Shown here piece after piece: positions 43,099-55,158 of a stretch of 64,000 bases of DNA. Each line of letters starts with the position of its first letter. The first letter of the stretch is position 1. Both the position numbers and the translations under genes were made by a program. Below the pieces are notes generated by a model, which ran no database searches, was not told the DNA's origin, and saw only the letters and a list, made by a program, of their open reading frames with translations. Origin of the DNA: Muricea muricata (lineage: Eukaryota > Cnidaria > Anthozoa > Malacalcyonacea > Plexauridae); NCBI GenBank assembly GCA_963855995.1, contig OY979718.1, positions 25,720,282 to 25,784,281 on the forward strand, read 5' to 3'.

Positions 43099-43170
43099 CT
43101 CGACGGCGGGGAATCGAACCTCGGTCTCCCGCGTGAAAGGCGGGGATACTGACCACTATACTATCGAGGA
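43099..43170 (-). pseudogene. tRNA-Asp-like, class C, TTC (Glu) anticodon
   Basis: Tandem copy of 41998-42069. Confidence 0.55.
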
Positions 43171-43295
43171 AACAGATGGTTATTTGGAATCTTGTTGAAA
43201 TTTTTTACTTAAAGTAATTCATTTCCTTTTGTTAAAAATATAACCATCTGCAACTGTTCTTATATGGCAAAATAACAGCAACAAATTACCAATTT

Positions 43296-43367
43296 CTCCC
43301 CGGCGGGGAATCGAACCCCGGTCTCCCGCGTGACAGGCGGGGATACTCACTACTATACTACCGAGGA
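43296..43367 (-). tRNA. tRNA-Asp(GTC), class A, A18 variant
   Basis: Tandem copy of 42195-42266. Confidence 0.78.
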
Positions 43368-43490
43368 AACAGATGCTTATTTGAATTCTTCTTGAAATTT
43401 TCTACTCAAAGTAATTCATATCCTTATGTTAAAAATATAACATCTCCAACTGTTCCTATGTGGCCACAAACTGCAACAAACTACGTATTT

Positions 43491-43562
43491 CTCCACGGTG
43501 GGGAATCAAACCCCGGTCTCCAGCGTGACAGGCGGGGATACTGACCACTATACTACCGAGGA
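43491..43562 (-). pseudogene. tRNA-Asp-like, class C
   Basis: Tandem copy of 42390-42461. Confidence 0.5.
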
Positions 43563-44004
43563 AACAGATGGTTATTGGAGATCTTGTTAAATTTTTTCAA
43601 TGAAAGAAAGTGTTTTCCTGTTTCTAGGAACATAATCATCTCCGACTGTTCTTATCTAAATAAAGAACAGCAAGAAATAAATAATTTCTCAATTTCTGTA
43701 AGGATATCTTTTAAGATCTTTTAAAAAATTTTCATTTACTCTAAGTCATTTCCTGTTATCAAGAATATAACCTTGTCGAACTGCACTTGGGTGGCCAAGG
43801 AACAGCAAAAAAGCTTCTAATTTCTCCACGGCGGGGTATCGAAACCCCCTCCACCGCGTGACCACCATACTACTGCGGAAGCGGATGGTTGTTTGAGATC
43901 TTGTGAAAATTTTTCAGTTAAAGTAATTTATTTCCTGTTGTTAAGAATATAACCATCTGCAACTGTTCTTATATGGCAAAAGAACAGCAACAAATTACCA
44001 ATTT

Positions 44005-44076
44005 CTCCCCGGCGGGGAATCGAACCCCGGTCTCCCGCGTGACAGGCGGGGATACTGACCACTATACTATCGACGA
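44005..44076 (-). tRNA. tRNA-Asp(GTC), A/C hybrid
   Basis: Class A 3' half, class C 5' half with C3 to G; two acceptor mismatches. Confidence 0.66.
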
Positions 44077-44199
44077 AACAGATGGTTATTTGGAATCTTG
44101 TTGAAATTTTTTACTTAAAGTAATTCATTTCCTTTTGTTAAGAATATAAGATCTCCAACTGTTCTTATGTGGCCAAAAACTGCAACAAACTACGTATTT

Positions 44200-44271
44200 C
44201 TCGACGGCGGGGAATCGAACCCCGGTCTCCAGCGTGACAGGCGTGGATACTGATCACTATACTATCGACGA
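44200..44271 (-). pseudogene. tRNA-Asp-like, class C
   Basis: GCTGG strand, C28 to A, and a 5' end sharing C3 to G with its neighbour. Confidence 0.45.
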
Positions 44272-44396
44272 AACAGATGGTTATTTGGAATCTTGTTGAA
44301 ATTTTTTACTTAAAGTAATTCATTTCCTTTTGTTAAGAATATAACCATGTGCAACTGTTCTTATATGGCAAAAGAACAGCATCAAACTACCAATTT

Positions 44397-44468
44397 CTCC
44401 CCGGCGAGGAATCGAACCCCGGTCTCCCGCGTGACAGGCGGGGATACTCACCACTATACTACCGAGGA
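44397..44468 (-). tRNA. tRNA-Asp(GTC), class A
   Basis: C63 to T only (G51-U63 wobble). Confidence 0.84.
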
Positions 44469-44973
44469 AACAGATGCGTGTTTGATCTACCGCGTGACAA
44501 CTGGGGATACTGACAACTATACTTTCGAGGAAACAGATGGTTATTGGAGATCTTGTTAAATTTTTTCAGTGGACGAAAGTGATTTCCTGTTTCTAGGAAT
44601 ATAATCATCTCCGACTGTTCTTCTTTAAATAAAGAACAGCAAGAAACAAATAATTTCTCAATTTCTGTAAGGATATTTGTTTAGGATCTTTTAAAAAATT
44701 TTCATTTACTCTAAGTCATTTCCTGTTATCAAGAATATAACCTTGTCGAACTGCAGTTTGGTGGCCAAGGAACAGCAAAAAAGCTTCTAATTTCTCCACG
44801 GCGGGGAATCGAACCCCCCTCCACCGCGTGACCACCATACTAATGCGGAGCGGATAGTTGTTTGAGATCTTGTGAAAATTTTTCAGTGAAAGTAATTTAT
44901 TTCCTATTGTTAAGAATATAACCATCTGCAACTGTTCTTATATGGCAAAAGAACAGCAACAAATTACCAATTT

Positions 44974-45045
44974 CTCCCCGGCGGGGAATCGAACCCCGGT
45001 CTCCCGCGTGACAGGCGGGGATACTCACCACTATACTACCGAGGA
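44974..45045 (-). tRNA. tRNA-Asp(GTC), consensus copy
   Basis: Consensus over 72 nt. Confidence 0.92.
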
Positions 45046-45550
45046 AACAGATGCTTGTTTGATCTCCCGCGTGACAGTCGGGGATACTGACAACTATACT
45101 TTCGAGGAAACAGATGGTTATTGGAGATCTTGTTAAATTTTTTCAGTGAAAGAAAGTGATTTCCTTTTTCTAGGAATATAATCATCTCCGACTGTTCTTT
45201 TCTAAATAAAGAACAGCAAAAAACAAATAGTTTCTCAATTTCTGTAAGCATATTTGTTTGGGATCTTTTAAAAAATTTTCATTTACTCTAAGTCATTTTC
45301 TTTTATCAAGAATATAACCTTGTTGAACTGCACTTGGGTGGCCAAGGAACAGCAAAAGAGCTTCTAATTTCTCCACGGCGGTGAATCGAACCCCCCTCCA
45401 CCGCGTGACCACCATACTACTGCGGAGCGGATGGTTGTTTGAGATCTGGTGAAAATTTTTCAGTTAAAGTAATTTATTTCCTGTTGTTAAGAATATAACC
45501 ATGTGCAACTGTTCTTATATGGCAAAAGAACAGCAACAAATTACCAATTT

Positions 45551-45622
45551 CTCCCCGGCGGGGAATCGAACCCCGGTCTCCCGCGTGACAGGCGGGGATA
45601 CTCACCACTATACTACCGAGGA
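45551..45622 (-). tRNA. tRNA-Asp(GTC), consensus copy
   Basis: Consensus over 72 nt. Confidence 0.92.
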
Positions 45623-46127
45623 AACAGATGCTTGTTTGATCTCCCGCGTGACAAGCGGGGATACTGACAACTATACTTTCGAGGAAACAGATGGTTATTG
45701 GAGATCTTTTTAAATTTTTTCAGTGAAAGAAAGTGATTTCCTGTTTCTAGGAATATAATCATCTCCGACTGTTCTTCTCTAAATAAAAAACAGCAAGAAA
45801 CAAATAATTTCTCAATTTCTGTAAGGATATTTGTTTGGGATCTTTTAAAAAATTTTCATTTACTCTAAGTCATTTCCTTTTATCAAGAATATAACCTTGT
45901 CGAACTGCACTTGGGTGGCCAAGGAACAGCAAAAAAGCTTCTAATTTCTCCACGGCGGTGAATCGAACCCCCCTCCACCGCCTGACCACCATACTATTGC
46001 GGAGCGGATTGTTGTTTGAGATCTGGTGAAAATTTTTCAGTTAAAGTAATTTATTTCCTGTTGTTAAGAATATAACCATGTGCAACTGTTCTTATATGGC
46101 AAAAGAACAGCATCAAACTACCAATTT

Positions 46128-46199
46128 CTCCCCGGCGGGGAATCGAACCCCGGTCTCCCGCGTGACAGGCGGGGATACTCACCACTATACTACCGAGGA
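46128..46199 (-). tRNA. tRNA-Asp(GTC), consensus copy
   Basis: Consensus body; trailer variant CATCAAAC on plus. Confidence 0.92.
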
Positions 46200-46704
46200 A
46201 ACAGATGCGTGTTTGATCTCCCGCGTGACAACTGGGGATACTGACAACTATACTTTCGAGGAAACAGATGGTTATTGGAGATCTTGTTAAATTTTTTCAG
46301 TGAACGAAAGTGATTTCCTGTTTCTAGGAATATAATCATCTCCTACTGTTCTTCTTTAAATAAAGAACAGCAAGAAACAAATAAATTCTCAATTTCTGTA
46401 AGGATATTTGTTTGGGATCTTTTAAAAAATTTTCATTTACTCTAAGTCATTTCCTGTTATCAAGAATATAACCTTGTCGAACTGCAGTTTGGTGGCCAAG
46501 GAACAGCAAAAAAGCTTCTAATTTCTCCACGGCGGGGAATCGAACCCCCCTCCACCGCGTGACCACCATACTAATGCGGAGCGGATAGTTGTTTGAGATC
46601 TTGTGAAAATTTTTCAGTGAAAGTAATTTATTTCCTATTGTTAAGAATATAACCATCTGCAACTGTTCTTATATGGCAAAAGAACAGCAACAAATTACCA
46701 ATTT

Positions 46705-46776
46705 CTCCCCGGCGGGGAATCGAACCCCGGTCTCCCGCGTGACAGGCGGGGATACTCACCACTATACTACCGAGGA
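46705..46776 (-). tRNA. tRNA-Asp(GTC), consensus copy
   Basis: Consensus; C spacer on its upstream side. Confidence 0.92.
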
Positions 46777-46900
46777 AACAGATGCTTGTTTGAATTCTTG
46801 TTGAAATTTTCCACTCAAATTAATTCATATCCTTTTGTTAAGAATATAACCATCTCCAAGTATTGTTATGTGGCCAAAAACGGCAACAAACTAGGTATTT

Positions 46901-46972
46901 CTCCACGTTGGGGAATCGAACGCCGGTCTCCCGCGCGACAGGCGGGGATACTGACCACTATACTATCGAGGA
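46901..46972 (-). pseudogene. tRNA-Asp-like, class C
   Basis: A37 to G beside the anticodon, G52 to C in the T-stem, and an altered acceptor/T-stem junction (CCAACG). Confidence 0.45.
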
Positions 46973-47095
46973 AATAGATGGTTATTTGGAATCTTGTTGA
47001 AATTTTTTACTTAAAGTAATTCATTTCCTTTTGTTAAGAATATAACATCTCCAACTGTTCTTATGTGGCCAAAAACTGCAACAAACTACGTATTT

Positions 47096-47167
47096 CTCCA
47101 CGGCGGGGAATCGAACCCCGGTCTCCAGCGTGACAGGCGGGGATACTGACCACTATACTTTCGAGGA
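47096..47167 (-). pseudogene. tRNA-Asp-like, class C
   Basis: CCGTGGA acceptor strand, GCTGG anticodon strand, 5' end TCCTCGAAAG. Confidence 0.5.
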
Positions 47168-47609
47168 AACAGATGGTTATTGGAGATTTTCTTAAATTTT
47201 TTCAGTGAAAGAAAGTAATTTCCTGTTTCTGGGAATATAATCATCTCCGACTGTTCTTATCTAAATAAAGAACAGAAAGAAACAAATAATTTCTCAATTT
47301 CTGTAAGGATATTTGTTTGGGATCTTTTAAAAAATTTTCATTTACTCTAAGTCATTTCCTTTTATCAAGAATATAACCTTGTTGAACTGCACTTGGGTGG
47401 CCAAGGAACAGCAAAAAAGCTTCTAATTTCTCCACGGCGGTGAATCGAACCCCCCTCCACCGCGTGACCACCATACTACTGCGGAGCGGATGGTTGTTTG
47501 AGATCTGGTGAAAATTTTTCAGTTAAAGTAATTTATTTCCTGTTGTTAAGAATATAACCATGTGCAACTGTTCTTATATGGCAAAAGAACAGCAACAAAT
47601 TACCAATTT

Positions 47610-47681
47610 CTCCCCGGCGGGGAATCGAACCCCGTTCTCCCGCGTGACAGGCGGGGATATTCACCACTATACTAATGAGGA
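47610..47681 (-). tRNA. tRNA-Asp(GTC), class A, diverged
   Basis: Acceptor 5' strand TCCTCAT (two changes), one variable-region change (AGAACGGGG) and a D-stem change. Likely weak. Confidence 0.62.
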
Positions 47682-48187
47682 AACAGATGCTTGTTTGATC
47701 TCCCGCGTGACAGTCGGGGATACTGACAACTATACTTTCGAGGAAACAGATGGTTATTGGAGATCTTGTTAAATTTTTTCAGTGAAAGAAAGTGATTTCC
47801 TGCTTCTAGGAATATAATTATCTCCGACTGTTCTTATCTAAATAAAGAACAGCAAGAAACAAATAGTTTCTCAATTTCTGTAAGGATATTTTTTTGGGAT
47901 CTTTTAAAAAATTTTCATTTACTCTAAGTCATTTCCTGTTGTCAAGAATATAACCTTGTCGAACTGCACTTGGGTGGCCAAGGAACAGCAAAAAAGCTTC
48001 TAATTTTTCCACGGCGGGGAATCGAACCTCCTTCCACCGCGTGACCACCATACTACTGCGGAAGCTGATGGTTGTTTGAGATCTTTTGAATATTTTTCAG
48101 TTAAAGTAATTTATTTCCTGTTGTTAAGAATATAACCATCTGCAACTGTTTTTATATGGCAAAAGAACAGCAACAAATTACCAATTT

Positions 48188-48259
48188 CTCCCCGGCGGGG
48201 AATCGAACCCCGGTCTCCCGCGTGACAGGCGGGGATACTCACCACTATACTACCGAGGA
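48188..48259 (-). tRNA. tRNA-Asp(GTC), consensus copy
   Basis: Consensus; its H half at 48278-48322 has GTA in the anticodon position. Confidence 0.92.
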
Positions 48260-48764
48260 AACAGATGCTAGTTTGATCTCCCGCGTTACAAGCGGGGATA
48301 CTGACAACTATACTTTCGAGGAAACAGATGGTTATTGGAGATCTTTTTAAATTTTTTCAGTGAAAGAAAGTGTATTCCTGTTTCTAGGAATATAATCATC
48401 TCCGACTGTTCTTCTCTAAATAAAAAACAGCAAGAAACAAATAATTTCTCAATTTCTGTAAAGATATTTGTTTGGGATCTTTTAAAAAATTTTCATTTAC
48501 TCTAAGTCATTTCCTTTTATCAAGAATATAACCTTGTCGAACTGCACTTGGGTGGCCAAGGAACAGCAAAAAAGCTTCTAATTTCTCCACGGCGGTGAAT
48601 CGAACCCCCTTCCACCGCCTGACCACCATACTACTGCGGAGCGGATGGTTGTTTGAGATCTGGTGAAAATTTTTCAGTTAAAGTAATTTATTTCCTGTTG
48701 TTAAGAATATAACCATGTGCAACTGTTCTTATATGGCAAAAGAACAGCAACATACTACCAATTT

Positions 48765-48836
48765 CTCCCCGGCGGGGAATCGAACGCCGGTCTCCCGCGT
48801 GACAGGCGGGGATACTCACCACTATACTACCGAGGA
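48765..48836 (-). tRNA. tRNA-Asp(GTC), class A
   Basis: G52 to C: one T-stem mismatch, at the first base of the B box. Confidence 0.76.
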
Positions 48837-49341
48837 AACAGATGCTTGTTTGATCTCTTGCGTGACAACCGGGGATACTGACAACTATACTTTCGAGGAA
48901 ACACATGGTTATTGGAGATCTTGTTAAATTTTTTCAGTGAACGAAAGTGATTTCCTGTTTCTAGGAATATAATCATCTCCGACTGTTCTTATCTAAATAA
49001 AGAACAGCAAGAAACAAATAATTTCTCAATTTCTGTAAGGATATTTGTTTGGGATCTTTTAAAAAATTTTCATTTACTCTAAGTCATTTCCTGTTATCAA
49101 GAATATAACCTTGCCGAACTGCAGTTTGGTGGCCAAGGAACAGCAAAAAAGCTTCTAATTTCTCCACGGCGGGGAATCGAACCCCCCTCCACCGCGTGAC
49201 CACCATACTAATGCGGAGCGGATAGTTGTTTGAGATCTTGTGAAAATTTTTCAGTGAAAGTAATTTATTTCCTATTGTTAAGAATATAACCATCTGCAAC
49301 TGTTCTTATATGGCAAAAGAACAGCAACAAATTACCAATTT

Positions 49342-49413
49342 CTCCCCGGCGGGGAATCGAACCCCGGTCTCCCGCGTGACAGGCGGGGATACTCACCACT
49401 ATACTACCGAGGA
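49342..49413 (-). tRNA. tRNA-Asp(GTC), consensus copy
   Basis: Consensus over 72 nt. Confidence 0.92.
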
Positions 49414-49537
49414 AACAGATGCTTGTTTGAATTCTTGTTGAAATTTTCCACTCAAATTAATTCATATCCTTTTGTTAAGAATATAACCATCTCCAAGTAT
49501 TGTGATGTGGCCAAAAACTGCAACAAACTACGTATTT

Positions 49538-49609
49538 CTCGACGGCGGGGAATCGAACCCAGGTCTCCCGCGTGACAGGCGGGGATACTGACCACTATAC
49601 TATCGAGGA
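49538..49609 (-). pseudogene. tRNA-Asp-like, class C
   Basis: G50 to T. Confidence 0.5.
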
Positions 49610-49732
49610 AACAGATGGTTATTTGGAATCTTGTTGAAATTTTTTACTTAAAGTAATTCATTTCCTTTTGTTAAGAATATAACATCTCCAACTGTTCTTA
49701 TGTGGCCAAAAACTGCAACAAACTACGTATTT

Positions 49733-49804
49733 CTCGACGGCGGGGAATCGAACCCCGGTCTCCAGCGTGACAGGCGAGAATACTGACCACTATACTACCG
49801 AGGA
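49733..49804 (-). pseudogene. tRNA-Asp-like, class C
   Basis: GCTGG strand with TTCTCGCC opposite; like 20796-20867. Confidence 0.48.
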
Positions 49805-50246
49805 CACAGATGCTTACTGGAGATCTTGTTAAATTTTTTCAGTGAAAGAAAGTGATTTCCTGTTTCTAGGAATATAATCATCTCCGACTGTTCTTATCTA
49901 AATAAAGAACAGCAAGAAACAAATAATTTCTCAATTTCTGTAAGGATATTTGTTTGGGATCTTTTAAAAAATTTTCATTTACTCTAAGTCATTTCCTGTT
50001 ATCAAGAATATAACCTTGTCGAACTGCAGTTTGGTGGCCAAGGAACAGCAAAAAAGCTTCTAATTTCTCCACGGCGGGGAATCGAACCCCCCTCCACCAC
50101 GTGACCACCATACTACTGCGGAGCGGATGGTTGTTTGAGATCTGGTGAAAATTTTTCAGTTAAAATAATTTATTTCCTGTTGTTAAGAATATAACCATCT
50201 GCAACTGTTCTTATATGGCAAAAGAACAGCAACAAATTACCAATTT

Positions 50247-50318
50247 CTCCCCGGCGGGGAATCGAACCCCGGTCTCCCGCGTGACAGGCGGGGATACTCA
50301 CTACTATACTACCGAGGA
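50247..50318 (-). tRNA. tRNA-Asp(GTC), class A, A18 variant
   Basis: G18 to A only. Confidence 0.78.
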
Positions 50319-50442
50319 AACAGATGCTTGTTTGAATTCTTGTTAAAATTTTCCACTCAAAGTAATTCATATCCTTTTGTTAAGAATATAACCATCTCCA
50401 AGTATTGTTATGTGGCCAAAAACTGCAACAAACTACGTATTT

Positions 50443-50514
50443 CTCGACGGCGGGGAATCGAACCCCGGTCTCCCGAATGACAGGCGGGGATACTGACCAC
50501 TATACTATCGAGGA
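50443..50514 (-). pseudogene. tRNA-Asp-like, class C
   Basis: C38 to T and G39 to T. Confidence 0.5.
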
Positions 50515-50639
50515 AACAGATGGTTATTTGGAATCTTGTTGAAATTTTTTACTTAAAGTAATTCATTTCCTTTTATTAAGAATATAACCATCTGCAACTG
50601 GTCTTATATGGCAAAATAACAGCAACAAATTACCAATTT

Positions 50640-50711
50640 CTCCCCGGCGGGGAATCGAACCCCGGTCTCCCGCGTGACAGGCGGGGATACTCACTACTAT
50701 ACTACCGAGGA
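50640..50711 (-). tRNA. tRNA-Asp(GTC), class A, A18 variant
   Basis: G18 to A; trailer hairpin broken. Confidence 0.78.
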
Positions 50712-50834
50712 AACAGATGCTTGTTTGAATTCTTCTTGAAATTTTCCACTCAAAGTAATTCATATCCTTTTGTTAAGAATATAACATCTCCAACTGTTCT
50801 TATGTGGCCAAAAACTGCAACAAACTACGTATTT

Positions 50835-50906
50835 CTCCACGGTGGGGAATCAAACCCCGGTCTCCAGCGTGACAGGCGGGGATACTGACCACTATACTAC
50901 CGAGGA
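50835..50906 (-). pseudogene. tRNA-Asp-like, class C
   Basis: CCGTGGA acceptor strand, C56 to T. Confidence 0.5.
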
Positions 50907-51347
50907 AACAGATGGTTATTGGAGATCTTGTTAAATTTTTTCAATGAAAGAAAGTGATTTCCTGTTTCTAGGAATATAATCATCTCCGACTGTTCTTATC
51001 TAAATAAAGAACAGCAAGAAATAAATAATTTCTCAATTTCTGTAAGGATATCTTTTGAGATCTTTTAAAAAATTTTCATTTACTCTAAGTCATTTCCTGT
51101 TATCAAGAATATAACCTTGTCGAACTGCACTTGGGTGGCCAAGGAACAGCAAAAAAGCTTCTTATTTCTCCACGGCGGGGAATCGAAACCCCCTCCACCG
51201 CGTGACCACCATACTACTGCGGAAGCTGATGGTTGTTTGAGATCTTGTGAAAATTTTTCAGTTAAAGTAATTTATTTCCTGTTGTTAAGAATATAACCAT
51301 CTGCAACTGTTCTTATATGGCAAAAGAACAGCAACAAATTACCAATT

Positions 51348-51419
51348 CTCCCCGGCGGGGAATCGAACCCCGGTCTCCCGCGTGACAGGCGGGGATACTG
51401 ACCACTATACTATCGAGGA
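51348..51419 (-). tRNA. tRNA-Asp(GTC), A/C hybrid
   Basis: Class A 3' half with class C 5' half (A7-C66); one base shorter 3' flank. Confidence 0.72.
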
Positions 51420-51541
51420 AACAGATGGTTATTTGGAATCTTGTTGAAATTTTTTACTTAAAGTAATTCATTTCCTTTTGTTAAGAATATAACATCTCCA
51501 ACTGTTCTTATGTGGCAAAAACTGCAACAAACTACGTATTT

Positions 51542-51613
51542 CTCGACGGCGGGGAATCGAACCCCGGTCTCCCGCGTGACAGGCGGGGATACTGACCACT
51601 ATACTATCGAGGA
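51542..51613 (-). pseudogene. tRNA-Asp-like, class C
   Basis: Only the class-C acceptor mismatches. Confidence 0.55.
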
Positions 51614-51738
51614 AACAGATGGTTATTTGGAATCTTGTTGAAATTTTTTACTTAAAGTAATTCATTTCCTTTTGTTAAGAATATAACCATCTGCAACTGT
51701 TCTTATATGGCAAAATAACAGCAACAAATTACCAATTT

Positions 51739-51810
51739 CTCCCCGGCGGGGAATCGAACCCCGGTCTCCCGCGTGACAGGCGGGGATACTCACTACTATA
51801 CTACCGAGGA
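51739..51810 (-). tRNA. tRNA-Asp(GTC), class A, A18 variant
   Basis: G18 to A. Confidence 0.78.
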
Positions 51811-51933
51811 AACAGATGCTTGTTTGAATTCTTCTTGAAATTTTCCACTCAAAGTAATTCATATCCTTTTGTTAAGAATATAACATCTCCAACTGTTCTT
51901 ATGTGGCCAAAAACTGCAACAAACTACGTATTT

Positions 51934-52005
51934 CTCCACGGTGGGGAATCAAACCCCGGTCTCCAGCGTGACAGGCGGGGATACTGACAACTATACTTTC
52001 GAGGA
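51934..52005 (-). pseudogene. tRNA-Asp-like, C/H hybrid
   Basis: Same hybrid as 22092-22163. Confidence 0.5.
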
Positions 52006-52448
52006 AACAGATGGCTATTGGAGATCTTGTTAAATTTTTTCAGTGAAAGAAAGTGATTTCCTGTTTCTAGGAATATAATCATCTCCGACTGTTCTTATCT
52101 AAAGAAAGAAAAGCAAGAAACAATTAGTTTCTCAATTTCTGTAAGGATATTTGTTTGGGATCTTTTAAAAAATTTTCATTTACTCTAAGTCATTTCCTGT
52201 TGTCAAGAATATAACCTTGTCGAACTGCACTTGGGTGGCCAAGGAACAGCAAAAAAGCTTCTAATTTCTCCACGGCGGGGAATCGAAACCCCCTCCACCG
52301 CGTGACCACCATACTACTGCGGAAGCGGATGGTTGTTTTAGATCTTGTGAAAATTTTTCAGTTAAAGTAATTTATTTCCTGTTGTTAAGAATATAACCAT
52401 TTGCAACTGTTCTTATATGGCAAAAGAACAGCAACAAATTACCAATTT

Positions 52449-52520
52449 CTCCCAGGCCGGGAATCGAACCCTGGTCTCCCGCGTGACAGGCGGGGATACT
52501 GACCACTATACTACCGACGA
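52449..52520 (-). tRNA. tRNA-Asp(GTC), class A, diverged
   Basis: As 22607-22678, plus C3 to G in the acceptor. Confidence 0.62.
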
Positions 52521-53026
52521 AACAGATGCTTGTTTGATCTCCCGCGTGACAGTCGGGGATACTGACAACTATACTTTCGAGGAAACAGATGGTTATTGGA
52601 GATCTTGTTAAATTTTTTCAGTGAAAGAAAGTGATTTCCTGTTTCTAGGAATATAATCATCTCCGACTGTTCTTATCTAAAGAAAGAACAGCAAGAAACA
52701 AATAGTTTCTCAATTTCTGTAAGGATATTTGTTTGGGATCTTTTAAAAAATTTTCATTTACTCTAAGTCATTTCCTGTTGTCAAGAATATAACCTTGTCG
52801 AACTGCACTTGGGTGGCCAAGGAACAGCAAAAAAGCTTCTAATTTCTCCACGGCGGGGAATCGAACCTCCCTCCACCGCGTGACCACCATACTACTGCGG
52901 AAGCTGATGGTTGTTTGAGATCTTGTGAAAATTTTTCAGTTAAAGTAATTTATTTCCTGTTGTTAAGAATATAACCATCTGCAACTGTTCTTATATGGCA
53001 AAAGAACAGCAACAAATTACCAATTT

Positions 53027-53098
53027 CTCCCCGGCGGGAAATCGAACCGCGGTCTTCCGCGTGACACGCGGGGATACTCACCACTATACTACCGAGGA
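53027..53098 (-). tRNA. tRNA-Asp(GTC), class A, diverged
   Basis: 26161-type T-stem and anticodon-stem changes, plus an extra T-stem change (GGGAAATCG on plus). Confidence 0.6.
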
Positions 53099-53222
53099 AA
53101 CAGATGCTTGTTTGAATTCTTTTTGAAATTTTCCACTCAAAGTAATTCATATCCTTTTGTTGAGAATTTAACCATCTCCAAGTATTGTGATGTAGCCAAA
53201 AACTGCAACAAACTACGTATTT

Positions 53223-53294
53223 CTCGACGGCGGGGAATCGAATCCCGGTCTCCCGCGTGACAGGCGGGGATACTGACCACTATACTATCGAGGA
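53223..53294 (-). pseudogene. tRNA-Asp-like, class C
   Basis: G53 to A; paralogue of 34084-34155. Confidence 0.5.
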
Positions 53295-53417
53295 AACAGA
53301 TGGTTATTTGGAATCTTGTTTAAATTTTTTCCTTAAAGTAATTCATTTCCTTTTGTTAAGAATATAACATCTCCAACTGTTCTTATGTGGGCAAAACCTG
53401 CAACAAACTACGTGTTT

Positions 53418-53489
53418 CTCCACGGCGGGGAATCGAACCCCGGTCTCCAGCGTGACAGGCGGGGATAATGACCACTATACTACCGAGGA
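53418..53489 (-). pseudogene. tRNA-Asp-like, class C
   Basis: Paralogue of 34279-34350. Confidence 0.5.
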
Positions 53490-53931
53490 AACAGACGGTT
53501 ATTGGAGATTTTGTTAAATTTTTTCAGTGAAAGAAAGTGATTTCCTGTTTCTGGGAATATAATCATCTCCGACTGTTCTTATCTAAATAAAGAACAGAAA
53601 GAAAGAAATAATTTCTGAATTTCTGTAACGATATTTGTTTGGGATCTTTTAAAAAATTTTCATTTACTCTAAGTCATTTCCTGTTATCAAGAATATAACG
53701 TTGTCGAACTGCGCTTGGCTGGCCAAGGAACAGAAAAAAACTTCTAATTTCTCCACGGCGGGGAATCGAACCCCCCTACACCGCGTGACCACCATACTAC
53801 TGCGGAAGCGGATGGTTGTTTGAGATCTTGTGAAAATTTTTTAGTTAAAGTAATTTATTTCCTGTTGTTAAGAATATAACCATCTGGAACTGTTCTTATA
53901 TGGCAAAAGAACAGCAACAAATTACCAATTT

Positions 53932-54003
53932 CTCCCCGGCGGGGAATCGAACCCCGGTCTCCCGCGTGACAGGCGGGGATACTCACCACTATACTACCGA
54001 GGA
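53932..54003 (-). tRNA. tRNA-Asp(GTC), consensus copy
   Basis: Consensus; last A gene of the first 6.9-kb repeat. Confidence 0.92.
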
Positions 54004-54508
54004 AACAGATGCTTGTTTGATCTCCCGCGTGACAGTCCGGGATACTGACAACTATACTTTCGAGGAAACAGATGGTTATTGGAGATCTTGTTAAATTTTT
54101 TCAGTGAAAGAAAGTGATTTCCTGTTTCTAGGAATATAATCATCTCCGACTGTTCTTATCTAAATAAAGAACAGAAAGAAACAAATAATTTCTCAATTTC
54201 TGTAAGGATATTTGTTTGGGATCTTTTAAAAAATTTTCATTTACTCTAAGTCATTTCCTTTTATCAAGAATATAACCTTGTTGAACTGCACTTGGGTGGC
54301 CAAGGAACAGCAAAAAAGCTTCTAATTTCTCCACGGCGGTGAATCGAACCCCCCTCCACCGCGTGACCACCATACTACTGCGGAGCGGATGGTTGTTTGA
54401 GATCTGGTGAAAATTTTTCAGTTAAAGTAATTTATTTCCTGTTGTTAAGAATATAACTATGTGCAACTGTTCTTATATGGCAAAAGAACAGCAACAAATT
54501 ACCAATTT

Positions 54509-54580
54509 CTCCCCGGCGGGGAATCGAACCCCGGTCTCCCGCGTGACAGGCGGGGATATTCACCACTATACTAATGAGGA
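54509..54580 (-). tRNA. tRNA-Asp(GTC), class A
   Basis: As 47610-47681 but without the variable-region change; acceptor TCCTCAT. Confidence 0.66.
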
Positions 54581-55086
54581 AACAGATGCTTGTTTGATCT
54601 CCCGCGTGACAGTCGGGGATACTGACAACTATACTTTCGAGGAAACAGATGGTTATTGGAGATCTTGTTAAATTTTTTCAGTGAAAGAAAGTGATTTCCT
54701 GCTTCTAGGAATATAATCATCTCCGACTGTTCTTATCTAAATAAAGAACAGCAAGAAACAAATAGTTTCTCAATTTCTGTAAGGATATTTGTTTGGGATC
54801 TTTTAAAAAATTTTCATTTACTCTAAGTCATTTCCTGTTGTCAAGAATATAACCTTGTCGAACTGCACTTGGGTGGCCAAGGAACAGCAAAAAAGCTTCT
54901 AATTTTTCCACGGCGGGGAATCGAACCTCCTTCCACCGCGTGACCACCATACTACTGCGGAAGCTGATGGTTGTTTGAGATCTTTTGAAAATTTTTCAGT
55001 TAAAGTAATTTATTTCCTGTTGTTAAGAATATAACCATCTGCAACTGTTCTTATATGGCAAAAGAACAGCAACAAATTACCAATTT

Positions 55087-55158
55087 CTCCCCGGCGGGGA
55101 ATCGAACCCCGGTCTCCCGCGTGACAGGCGGGGATACTCACCACTATACTACCGAGGA
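55087..55158 (-). tRNA. tRNA-Asp(GTC), consensus copy
   Basis: Consensus; H half at 55177-55221 has GTA. Confidence 0.92.

Larger units (their letters stand above)
41560..43765. repeat. 1101-bp tandem duplication (two copies)
   Basis: Two adjacent B-A-C(TTC)-A-C-P blocks at offset 1101, including the rare TTC anticodon and the AAGATC spacer variant. Edges approximate. Confidence 0.85.
40716..46580 (-). pseudogene. B and H tRNA fragments, 40-47 kb
   Basis: B copies start at 40716, 41622, 42723, 43824, 44794, 45371, 45948, 46525. H halves start at 44487, 45064, 45641, 46218. Confidence 0.8.
47430..54066 (-). pseudogene. B and H tRNA fragments, 47-54 kb
   Basis: B copies start at 47430, 48007, 48585, 49162, 50067, 51168, 52268, 52846, 53751. 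H halves start at 47700, 48278, 48855, 52539, 54022. Confidence 0.8.

Noticed and set aside
44716..44931. 71-residue minus-strand frames over B copies
   Set aside because: Read through the B tRNA remnant and spacer; they recur only because the unit was duplicated.
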